DNA of 64,000 bases from Haemonchus contortus (Eukaryota > Nematoda > Chromadorea > Rhabditida > Trichostrongylidae), in the NCBI GenBank assembly GCA_000469685.2, contig LS997562.1:44210869-44274868 (forward strand). Direction: 5' to 3'. Of this stretch, positions 1 through 24,200 are shown piece by piece; the first letter of the stretch is position 1, and each line of letters opens with the position of its first letter. A model generated the notes under the pieces. That model did no database searches and was not told the DNA's origin. It was given only the letters and a program-made list of their open reading frames with translations. The translations under genes and the position numbers were made by a program.

Positions 1-394
1 TTGTGCTTTTTCATACGGGGCTCATAGGAGGAGTGGGTGTTTTTATTTATTCAGAGATCTTTTGAGATCAATTACGCTACTCTTAGCAGATAGAGTGTTT
101 ATGGGACAAAAGTCAATGCAGATACTTGTCCAGTTGGAGCGAGTCTCCCAACCTTTCGGGTTTGTTCTTTCCGAATTAGCTAGATAAAAAACATCGGCTT
201 GAACCGTGCGAGTTCACGATTTGCCACTGAAAGGAAGAATTTTTGTTCCCTGTGATCCCTTTGCCTAAGGTCCACTTCTTTTCATTTCTTGCCGACTGAT
301 AGTGTTTCAGAGAGCATTTTCACTTCTTGATATTCGTTTCCACGCATCGATCGTTTTTTCTGAAGTATTTCCATAAATGAGAGAATGCTAGTGT
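1..394. other. Intergenic, no feature seen
   Basis: I see no exon with consistent splice sites, no RNA gene and no repeat that I recognise in this stretch. Confidence 0.5.
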
Positions 395-625
395 AATGGA
401 AAGTGCCGCTCACACGCATGTGGTTCAGAGATCGAAACCCGGACGATATCCGCTCAGAGCCAATCAAGCCTTCCATCCTTCTGGGGCGATAATTGGTGAC
501 ATGCTGGGAGAATGAAAGCACTGACTTGTATATCGACTGACTACAGCAAGACATGTAGAGGCCGCATGTGCATTCGAAACTCCTACGACTCAGAATTGAA
601 AACGAATGTGGGACCCACTCTAAAA
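395..625 (+). repeat. tRNA-derived SINE, degenerate copy
   Basis: This is a diverged copy of the SINE family whose best copy lies at 55061-55334 on the other strand. The pol III B-box-like part (GATCGAAACCC) is followed by the family's shared body, recognisable by AAGCCTTCCATCC, CACTGACTTGTA and the CATGTGCATTC segment. The overlapping 147-residue minus-strand ORF at 282-725 is an accident of the repeat and not a gene. Confidence 0.6.
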
Positions 626-1120
626 GGGGATTATCGAGGCTTATCACTCCTGAGATGTACGAGGATGTTTCCAGCGTCAAGTCAGCAGTTGCAAACTCAG
701 CCGTCTGTTGCAACTTCTTAGACATTAACCTTAGAATGGAATCCCTCTAAGGCTTTAGGAAGTGTTCGCCTGGCCCGTTAATACCGTCTCAACTGACATT
801 GCTTATAATTCTCTTTGACTTGTTACTGAAGGCAAAATGAGGAGTGCTAGAAAGTTGCCTAGTCTAGTTCTTTCCAAGTCTTCTTCATAAGATGGCAGAA
901 AGGAATTCAATTGAATCAGTTAGACAGAAGAATCGTTAAAGCAGCGTCTCGGTTTTTGGCACCTTTGAGGAGTAGGTGACTTGAAGAAACTACTGGAACT
1001 GACACCGCATCAACATATTTGGAAACAAGTTTCACTCTTGGTGTGCGGCTCAGACAACGGCGAGTATTTTAGAAAGCGGAATTGAAAATAAATTTTCAAC
1101 AAGGGAAGAATAGCGGGGAA

Positions 1121-1300
1121 GGGGGGGGGGTGGAAGTGGTGTGATGAAAAATGGCGCATATTTAACACACTTGCATGTCGAATCGGTAGTCGTTTGGACC
1201 AGCCAAGCCTTCCTTCGTGGATCAGGCACTTGGTACCGGACTCGTCTGGGAGGATAAAACGTATACATGTTTATGTAAGGGCGATCACTCGAAAGGGAAT
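1121..1300 (+). repeat. tRNA-derived SINE, degenerate copy after a G10 tract
   Basis: A run of ten G at 1121-1130 is followed by an A-box-like GGAAGTGGTGTGATG and then by the SINE body with CCAAGCCTTCC, GGTACCGGACTCGTCTGGG and AGGATAAAA. Those blocks match the copy at 55061-55334 read on its minus strand. The middle is diverged and the B box is broken. Confidence 0.6.
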
Positions 1301-2510
1301 GATCAAAGACTTTATCTTTCAACTTTATTTATGAGTAGCAAGGATTTTCTTTGAACTTGACAGAAACTAAGATTCCTTAGGTTCTCTTATGATTACAGTG
1401 CACGCATGAAATTTTCGTCCTGAGAACTGGAGCGGCTCGGTGCCGGCTGGATTTTGAGTTCTCTGACAAATGTAAAATCCTTATTTTGCTTTGGTTGGAT
1501 CTGATCCATGCATCTTGCTTCTGATAAAAGTGTCCTGTTACTGACATCTCATTTGAATAGACTGTTTTACCCAATAAATAAATATCCTAGTAAATGGTAG
1601 TAAATAAATAGGATCGTATACCAAGCTGCTATTTCCTTAAAAGACTTTGCGAGCAGACAATATTGATGAACTTTGTATGGCTGAAGCAGTGTCATTCCGA
1701 GGTTTATTGGTTAATACAAATACTAGTGAAGTAGTGATGCCGTCTATTGTAAGGATTCAGGTAGTAGAATCATTCTAGTTCTAGTATGGACGCATTATGC
1801 GGCCCTCCTGTGAGAATACCCATCTACTTTCTGTTTGCTTTATAATCGTAATTTTCATATTTCTATTTTGTACCTGGAACCGCCTCTTTGGTTTCCTTAA
1901 CACCGGTTTGTAGTACTATTCCTCCGTCTTCGTTTTTACCTTTTCTCTTCCTGACAAGCCTAGCGCAACAAAGTGGAAGGAAACCGGCTGACAAGCTGAC
2001 AAGTTATATTTGTGACAGATCACCGTCATGTCATTCAGGGTAAGATGATTCAACGTCTCATAAACTCTAGTCAAAATGTTATTATGAGCTTTTTCTAGAC
2101 GCTCCACAGAACAGGTTGTTGTTATGGTGAGATTTTCCGAGCACAGTGAGACATTGATGTTAGCAGAAGTTTGTAGGTACTGACTTGGAAATTGCTATTA
2201 ATTTCATCGGTTTTGGAGAAAACAGCGCTCTGTTTGAAGTCTTTTTAGCAAGTGATTGCTTTTGCAGTATCGAACTCCCTTCTCCCATGCTGTTTGGTGC
2301 TGTTATTGTGAGCTGGAAAGCAAGCGATAAACTGCAGAGCTTTAACCCGTGCGACTGCGGCTACATTTTAAATCCAAGATCGAAAAAAATAAAAAAGTTA
2401 GAAGATAATAATAGATGAAATTTATGAAGTGCTGGGACTGGAATGGGTGGCAGCTCGTTCCCCTGGTCTAGGGGCTGGAATTCGATTTGCGACGGGAGAG
2501 ACATTTTTTT
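1301..2510. other. Intergenic, no gene seen
   Basis: No supported exon. A short AAAT-rich patch lies at 1573-1608. The fragment at 1611-1630 (CGTATACCAAGCTGCT) resembles the repeat described at 48349-48370. Confidence 0.5.
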
Positions 2511-2594
2511 TGGGAAATTAATTTCTTCTCAAAAAAGTCAGCGAAAGCAGGATGGGAAATTAATTTCCACTCAAAAAAGTTAGCGAAAGCAGCA
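2511..2594 (+). repeat. Two-copy 42-bp tandem duplication
   Basis: Two adjacent 42-bp units at 2511-2552 and 2553-2594 both begin TGGGAAATTAATTTC and end with GCGAAAGCAG followed by two or three bases. They differ at a few positions. No coding role is apparent. Confidence 0.85.
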
Positions 2595-3406
2595 TGGCTC
2601 TGTATATCTTTACAGAAATCCGTCATAATGTCCAAACAAGAATTTCAATGTCTCGGTGGTTCTAATTAACTTTTCGTTTCTCATCGCGAAGTTCATGATA
2701 AATGACGAAAGTTGTTTGTCGTTTTGGATGACTGCCAAGTTTTTATTTAGAAAATGTAGGATCTGGGAGAATTTTTGAACAAATATACGCAAGACAGGAC
2801 GAGAAGGGGGGGGGGGGAGGGTGGGCGATTACTGATAAATGATTTGAGTGAAGACAACCATAGGGATATTTGGAGATAAAGTTTCAAGCTTAATCTCCAA
2901 GAAAACGATGTACTGTATATGAAGTAGCAGAGCCTGACGAGAATAGCGGACCTTCAAGGATTCATCCGGATTTCATTGTTGCAAAAAGATGGGGCAGGGG
3001 AAGCTTCCGAAGCGTAATAGTTGAGTTTTTGTCCGTTTCCATTCAGTCTTTAATTGAGTTCTTAGGGTTAGGTCAACCACCTCGAGACCGTGTAATTAGT
3101 TCGTAATCGAACTAGTTCGCGATTTAAAAAAAGCGACGACACGGTCTAGTCCAATTTATGTACAGTCCATTTTTAGAACCTTTTGTACGATGCAAATTCG
3201 GATTTAAATGCGTGGCGCATTCTTACTGACCTTATCAACATTTGAATGCGCTCAGCTCCCGACTTCTCCCTCTCTGTCGTTGTAATATTGGAATTTTAGG
3301 TTATTCCTGCCAGTTGAACGACTTTCGAAGTTTTCACGTGGAGCAGTTGTAGGTCTCACCCGAAGACGTGACTGTTTTTTTTCAGAGGTCTAAACGCGTT
3401 CCGTTA
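2595..3406. other. Intergenic, G12 tract only
   Basis: The only distinctive element is a run of twelve G at 2806-2817. No exon or repeat was recognised in the rest. Confidence 0.5.
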
Positions 3407-3488
3407 ATTTGTGAGAGTTGCTTGAGGTTGGATGGGCAGGTGTGACATCTCCGTCTCACCTGTCCTACCTCAAGCAGTTCTTTCAAAC
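3407..3488 (-). ncRNA. Candidate pre-miRNA hairpin with let-7-type seed
   Basis: Read on the minus strand, this 82-nt segment folds into one hairpin. The main stem pairs TGCTTGAGGT with ACCTCAAGCA over 10 perfect pairs, then 3 more pairs after an A/A mismatch, a four-base bulge on the 3' arm, and CAGGTG with CACCTG. The terminal loop is about 8 nt. A lower stem pairs GUUUG with CAAAU and AGA with UCU across small internal loops. A 22-nt window on the 5' arm (3472 down to 3451) starts UGAGGUAGG, the first nine bases of the let-7 sisters mir-48 and mir-241. The position, arm and loop size suit a miRNA precursor. The plus strand also folds. The seed octamer alone is expected about twice by chance in both strands of this window, so expression must decide. 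Confidence 0.4.
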
Positions 3489-3639
3489 ATTGCAAACCTC
3501 CAACCTTGAAATAGATACTGTAGTGGGTTAGTGCCCGATCCCACACCAAGTGTTATGAAAAGAAAAAGAAACGTGTGTTATGTTATTAAAACGTTTGCTG
3601 TCAGTCAGTATGGTTTTGGGATGCGCTTCGTATTCGAAC

Positions 3640-3866
3640 TTGATTCAGAACCGTAGTGAATGCGTATTTAGCCTATACACTGACTTACCGTGGTCAGTTG
3701 ACGTTCATGTCACTGCTTTCATCCCCCCAAGAGAGCCAGGTGCTGATTTGGAGGACCTACGGTACGGGTTGGAAAGCTTGGTCGGTCAAGGCGAGTATCA
3801 ATCCGGAATTGGAACCCCTGAACGCGTGTGTGACAGTGCTCCTCTTGCTACTACACCACCTCAACC
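3640..3866 (-). repeat. tRNA-derived SINE, diverged copy
   Basis: On the minus strand this starts with GGTTGAGGTGGTGTAGTAGC (A-box region) and has GGTTCCAATTCC in place of the B box. It then follows the body of the copy at 55061-55334 through the AAGCAGTGACATGAA region to GATTCAGAA. It accounts for the overlapping plus-strand ORFs at 3580-3910. Confidence 0.7.
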
Positions 3867-4589
3867 TTAGAATAAGGGTCAGTGATGCTATGAATGGCGT
3901 TGGTCAATAGGGGTTTAAGCTGCGGCTCTTTTAGATACGTAGGAGTATACTTCTGTTGAAACAGAGATCTTGCTTTAAGTTAAGTCAACTTGCATCGACT
4001 TTAATTCACCCTTCTATGGATTTAGCAATTACTTGTGCATCAACATTTCTCCTATGGCGCCTACTTATTTCTTTATTCATACTTATTCAAGTATTTGTCA
4101 ATACTCCCGAGATTGTGAAGATACAGAGGAAGGAAGATTTTACCACGTAGAATAATGTCATACACAGTAAAAATTTATGATGATGAATGTTTCATAACGA
4201 GATTAATGTATTACAGTTCGGAATGGGCATCTTGTCGGGGAACCAGACCATAGCGCTTACATACAATACATCAAATGGTTTCCTTTTTCCAACGCGCAGG
4301 TCAAACTAATATAATAGTTTGTAGGGGCATAGGGTGGAGTAGCAGTGCGAAGCAGAATCAAAATGTATATGACGTTCATGCGACGTCGGCATAACCATAA
4401 AGCATATTAAAGAAGTCGAAATGCTGAGCATATACGCGAGCATGCTTTTGAAGGCGATTGGAGTCATAATGGATAAATTGTGAATTAGTGAGCCTGAACG
4501 GTTATACGATACCACAAGAGAGCCGTAGAAAGCAGCGGATAGCTCCGATAAGTTTTGCATTGTAATACAACGAAGCATTTCTGAATTAG

Positions 4590-4900
4590 GTTTGGTGGGA
4601 GTGGTGTAGTGCTAAGTAGCGCACTATCACTATCAAGGTTCCGAGTTCTCCATCGCCTTTATGAGGCAGAATCATTTGGAAGGATGATAGTACCCGATTG
4701 TGCTCGACTGGCCACCGCATTGACTTGGCCACATGCGCATTCAAAAAGTCACCACGATTACAAGTGAAAGTTGGGTGTGGAGGCTCATGCCAAAACGTGG
4801 TTGATCAACGTCAAAAGGCGTCATCTGCTGTCATTAAAACTGTACCGTTCGTCACCCATCCTGACGGATAAACAGGTGATTACACCCAAATCAGTGTAAT
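4590..4900 (+). repeat. tRNA-derived SINE, diverged long copy
   Basis: It begins GGGAGTGGTGTAGTGCTAAG, an A-box-like head, has GGTTCCGAGTTCT at the B-box position, then CTGGCCACCGCATTGACTTG and CATGCGCATTC. The tail shares the pattern TCACCACGATTACAAGTG with the copy at 47930-48180 (TCACCGCGGTTATGAGTG). This shows that the element extends to about 300 bp. Confidence 0.65.
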
Positions 4901-6035
4901 CCATCAGACAGGGGTTTCGAGACACGCATCGGGGAAACAGGAAGGGAGCTGAAAGAATTACGATTTACCCAGTGGGCGCTAGTCTAGCTAACGCGCTTGA
5001 CGAGCATGAACTTACAGGGCACATTGGTAACAACAATGAGTCGAAGAACCGACCGATAGGCGTCGAAATGCAGATCAAATGATGACTTACACTTGGTCCA
5101 ATTGGAAGTCTTCGAATGAATAGCCGGGGTCGCCCCAATGCAAATTGGGGTCGGCTGCTGTTCACATCACGATAGAGGCTGGCACTACCTGTGTCCACTC
5201 ACAGGAATACCTATAGGTAGATCTTGCAAAAAAAAACTCACTGGCGAGTTTACCTACGTGTGACCGGATCCTGGTAAAAGTGCATTAAGTCGGGATGAGT
5301 TCGAACAAATCATCGGACCTGTTGAGCTGGGCAGGGCGCTGAGGCGCTGAGTGGAGTAATGTTTCCGTCTCAATCTCAAAAACGGTTTGGCGTCGGAAGA
5401 AGGCGATTTCTGCTCTCGAAAGGATCATTCCACTCGAAACCTTGAAAGGCACATTAAGGCTGACAAAGTAGAACGAGCAATCTGTTCGTTGCTGCCGATG
5501 AAGGTGGAGGTAGAAGTTTCAGTGCAATCGTCATGGTTATGATTTCATGAGGCACAGCGCAGACGAAAGAAGCAACACCCTCACACGGTTGATTTACGTT
5601 CGTATTCAAGTTCGAGTTCCTCCCGCCACAGCATGGCATGAATTCAATCAGGCCTACCGATTCAAAAGCCGAATAATTTCATGAGTGAGGACATTTTGTA
5701 AAGTGAAATGTCTGACAGATAAAAGGCTTGGTCCTTATAGCTATGTTCTATGAGGGCCATGCTTCTGGCTTGTGTTCTGGAGGCCTGTGCCATCTCGACA
5801 TTGCTTAGCAAGGAGTGCTTTAGGTTTTCAGTCTGTTGGGCTCGCAATTATTCGACGGCGCAGGAGTGGAGTGGTTATCTTGCATTGAATTCGAGACTCG
5901 GCCCCATAGTTATGTATCCGTTACCGAAGCCTTTTCTCAGTGCACCATCTCCTCCCAAGAATGAATCAAGGAGAACTAAAGATAGGAAGAGTTGGTGACC
6001 CAGTATTCGCCTTCCAGCTTAGCTAAGTTACGCTT
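4901..6035. other. Intergenic, no gene seen
   Basis: No supported exon. A short perfect palindrome, CCCCAAT and ATTGGGG around four bases, lies at 5133-5150. Confidence 0.45.
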
Positions 6036-6078
6036 TCCATTCAGATGTTATCTGAAAGCGTGCACACATCTGAATGGA
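6036..6078. repeat. 13-bp perfect inverted repeat
   Basis: TCCATTCAGATGT at 6036-6048 and its exact reverse complement at 6066-6078 flank a 17-bp spacer. A competing small hairpin, CGCTTTC with GAAAGCG, overlaps it at 6031-6060. It could be the relic of a small foldback element. Confidence 0.75.
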
Positions 6079-19909
<13,831 letters not shown>

Positions 19910-21134
19910 GGGCTTTTAGACGTCTTCATATTTCCGTTTCCTGTACATACGCTCATTCCAGGCGTGCCTAGAGAAAGGCTTCCCCTCGTCAACCGATCAA
20001 ATCGATTTGCATCCGTAGCTTCTCTGATTTTTCTGTAACATACAGACCCATGGTCCTTGGGCTATAAACTATGAATCAAACTTTCTGGCTTGCTTTGAAC
20101 GCATTAATTACCATTTTGGATTTGCGGGATACTGTAGCTGTATTGCTTGTATGTGTATTAGTCCCATTTCGATGTTTTCTATTTCTTACATCACGTTCTC
20201 CATCATTTTTTTGTATGCCTAACTGTGATACTCGTTTACGGCTTTTCGTGTCTTATCACTTCTGTTCAACGGAAAGCCTTGCCTAATGATTGTCAGTGCT
20301 TCTCGCTTTGTAGTTTTTCAAATAAAAGTCGTTTGTAGAATGAGCGCTGTAGCCTTCAAATAGCTGACTACCTATGTAGGGGCGTGGTGCGTTAGGAACG
20401 AAATGGTCGCGTCGCGGTGAGAGGAGCGTCGCGCGCGAAGGAATGTAGCAGGATGCAGCAGTAGATAAGAAATACAAGAACAAAAGCACTAATAGTAGAA
20501 TTATGCATGAAATAATGATCGCTGGCAAATGTGTGGTCCGCGACAGCCGGGTGCGGCAAATCGATTACCCAAAATCGTTCCTAACGCCCGTCTCTCCCTA
20601 TGTAGGAGTAGCGGTGTAATGAGTAGAGGCGCTACGACACACCTACACGCCCGTTATACCGAGTTTTCTCTAGGTACCGCACGAGCTTTCATTTTTTTCA
20701 GGATTCTTTGATCTGAGTTTCCTTGCCATTCGTTCAAAAGTTACTGGGTAAGCCAAGTAGTCAACTGGCCGTGCGATTCTAAGTGGATGTTCGGTGCATG
20801 GCGTATACCAACACTGTCAGGAAATTGTCAGTCAGTTGTTAGGGCTCTCTGAATGTCTTACCTCTTATATATTGACGTTAGGTAAAGGCATGCCGCATGA
20901 TCCTTTTCCTTCTCTTTGGATAATGATTAGAAGGGATATCGATCACGGAAATAGCGAGACTTCGTTATGGATAACGGACTAGTATAGACATAAAGTCAAA
21001 AGATAGGTATTGATCGAGTAAGCCCCTTCCGAAACTCTGTGATTTTTCAAAGAATTAGGAGTAAGTGTTTAATTTGATTTCTCCTCCTGGTATTAATTGG
21101 ACGACTCTACAGGTGGCTGTTAAGAAATGCATTT
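19910..21134. other. Convergent intergenic spacer with CpG-rich inverted repeat
   Basis: This spacer holds the 3' ends of the DOMON gene and the four-TM gene. A CpG-rich patch at about 20375-20660 contains the 13-bp inverted repeat GCGTTAGGAACGA (20389-20401) and its complement at 20575-20587, each near a CCTATGTAGG block. One copy of the GCATGGCGTAT repeat lies at 20797-20807. No gene was found. Confidence 0.6.
20389..20587. repeat. Inverted repeat, possible foldback element
   Basis: The arms GCGTTAGGAACGA at 20389-20401 and TCGTTCCTAACGC at 20575-20587 are exact complements. Just outside each arm is a CCTATGTAGG-like block, so the symmetry extends beyond the perfect core. The interior is CpG-rich and has no ORF. 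It could be a small foldback transposon or a chance pair within a larger repeat. Confidence 0.5.
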
Positions 21135-21140
21135 TTTATT
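21135..21140 (-). terminator. Polyadenylation signal of the four-TM gene
   Basis: AATAAA on the minus strand, 62 nt downstream of the TGA that ends at 21203. This is a normal position for a nematode poly(A) signal. Confidence 0.7.
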
Positions 21141-21202
21141 CGTTATTTTTATCTACAATCAGATCAACCTTCATGAGAAATTTTCGGAGCAGCAGAAGTA
21201 GA

Positions 21203-24200
21203 TCATTGATCTTTTGATTTTTTCTTGGTTTCTTCGAGTTCAGCAGTTTTTTCAGCACGCTCCTCCACTTTCCCTATCGCGGTGCTCTTTGATTTTGCTT
21301 TGCTCTGAAATCGGGATCTTTGTCGTAGTAATGGGATCAATAACAATTAATTATAATCAAAAATAGAGCAGTGAGTACGAGGCAGGCACCGAGGCACACT
21401 TCACGAATCAATTCCTATCTCCTGAATGAGCTTTACCCGGGTAGTTCTTCACCATTCCATTATTTTGTCTGACACGTCTATCTGTCTGTACCCTTCCTGT
21501 TTGATACTGAGGTCTTACTGTAAGTGCCCAGAAAGTGTTAGACCATGGAAAGTGATTCTGAGAAAAAAACGTTTGCACTCTCTCTCAAATAGTTATGGGA
21601 ACGAATTGCCCGGGCACCCCAGGAGAGTAGATGGAAAGCTGTGGTGTATTGGTCAGGCACAAGATCCAGGTTTTGATCTTTAAAGTGTGCATAAGGTGGG
21701 AGTGCTCTCTACTATTGCCCCCCCCCCCCCCCTCACCATCTTTCAGTTTAACTTACGTCGAGAAATGAAATAAACGAGTTGTACGGTTGTAAACAGCACA
21801 TATTGAATGCCACAGTGATATGTAACGAGAAAGCTCCCAGATACATCCAAAATGGGCCCATGGCATCATAGAACTTCTTTTCGTTGACAAAATGGCTTGG
21901 TAGAGAATTTGTGAAGTCGTTTCGATTACCTAGAAAAGAATGTTGATTTCGTCAGTTATTCCTCAATTGCTTTCTTCAGATTCTCAGATCTTATCAGTTC
22001 AGAGTATCCTACCGTGCTGGTCTCACTCAAAATACGTATAGCTGTACCTAAAACTCCGAATCCACTTCAAGCAAAACTTATCATCTATAGAGAACTTTAA
22101 TTGAATTATATTTTCAAATGACTGTCAGATGGGTGCTGCTTTTTGAGTCCGGTAACAGTTAATAGATTACTGTCTACTATGATCCTAATCCATCACTAAT
22201 TTGCCTCGAATTTTCTAGCCCCTATAGGTTTCTTGATGACCTGTTTCTAAAATACTTCACGATTTTCTCAATTTAGATTTAATTTTATAATAACTTCGAA
22301 ATATTTTGAAACAATTTCAAAATCTCCATCTAAATTTGGAATTTTTTTCAAGCTCTATGCTCCTAGATGGCCCAACATGAATGCCCTTAGCTCTCCATTT
22401 TATGGTAACATTTACATTGTCTGCCATACGTAAACACTCCTACAGAGGAAGACGCTTAGAGAATTTTAAAAGTGAATAGTATAGATAAGAAAGTAATTCC
22501 TTCAATAAGGACCCGAATATCCAAATAAAGAGACTATTCCGAGTGATCGTTACAACAGTATAATTAATCGGCTGATTAGTGATTGATAAAGTACTGGTTA
22601 CAGACCAGTTTGGAAGAATACGGTCGTAATTGCTTGACGTACCTATAGCCATAATGAACACTATGCCGATTGCGATCATATCAGTGAAGACCATCAAAGA
22701 AGTGGTAATAGTGACGTGAGCATTTACTAACCCTCGTCGTTCTGTAGCAACACCGATTACCTGAATGTAAAACTTTCTTCCAATAAAGTACTGCGTCGAT
22801 TCTGGCCAGCATTATAACAAGAATTTTTTAAAATAAAAATAGAGTATACAAAGGGTTCTCAACCTCCAAAGGTCGAAATCTCTCTCAAAAGTATTGCTTG
22901 GGGAGGACAAATTGTTCGGAGTACCGATTTCCTTCGAAAGTAACGGTTTATACAAATGTCATAAAAATAAAGTTTAATTCAAAGTTTTTTTCAAAAAATT
23001 CACTAAAAATTCAAAAATTCTCATATAGTGTATGATATGTCCACACCCATAAGCGCAACAGATTAAGATGTTTAGTGAACCCCCAAAGCATTATTTGGAG
23101 GCTCATATGCTCATCGCTTAACTATATAAGATGCTCTCGAAGGAGATGGAATGTGGCAAAGCACGGCATCCTTTGAAAAGTTTAGTAAGACACTACTCAT
23201 AAACCTCGTTTGCATCCTACCCTTGGTGACTAATATTACATTTATTTGTATTACAGACTTATTGATATAATCGACGTCCATTGTAAGCGTTTTATAAGAT
23301 ATTGAAATAATATCAATTTATGTGACCACCCTCAATCGAATTTGACCGCCCTTGATCTGCTACAGCCCACCCCACCACGACCCCCGTCCCAGGCGTCTAT
23401 TCTATTGATTGGTGTGTTCAAGTTTCTGAAGCTTGTCCATCCCAAAACTGTCATTTTATGTTTCTTTTCAATCTTTCTATCTAAGGTCTATACAATAGGA
23501 TTGTTCCAACAACCTTTTTCCCGGAAGCTCTTGTTTTGCAGAAGTTTTCCTTCAAAATAAAAGCAAGTTGTTATTGTTCAAACTAGCATAGGTCCATCTT
23601 TTTGTGATGTACATTTTCTTGAACCCTATTCTAGATACTCAAGCGTTGTTATGCTTACCAACATTATCAGATCCTTCCCAATAGCACCAAATCCTTCCCA
23701 AGCCATCTCGTACGGACTTATGCACTTTTGTACATCCAATTGGTCCAAGCCATTGTTTTTTACTAATCAATATGTCTCTATTTTCATATTTTTCAACTAT
23801 TTCGCATGATTCTATAACATTACCCTCTACATTGGTTTGATGTCTACGAATGTGCTAAATAACTTTTGGTGACTCTCCTATTTTATTGGTTTATTGCAGC
23901 TTTTCGAACTTTGCTCCCTGGTGGCTTCACCTTTGCCGTATACACTGAAGTTCGATAGTTTGAGCCTTTGATATGAGCATCGTTTGAGCTTTGTCGTAAG
24001 TGCTACCACCAATAATGGAATCGAATCGCACTCTAACGGGCTCGCTCTTACCGATGACATTCGGATTACGCCACGCCTTTGTGCATAATGCTTGAACGGT
24101 TTTAAGTTTAGGGAGGTGAGGCGGTGTTCCCGATCAGGACCTCCTTAGAAAAACCGATGTATTGGAAGACTGCCACCATTTTGAGGAGTTCAAAAACTTG

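Noticed and set aside
282..725. 147-codon minus-strand ORF
   Set aside because: It overlaps a diverged SINE copy at 395-625, has no splice signals and shows no recognisable motif.
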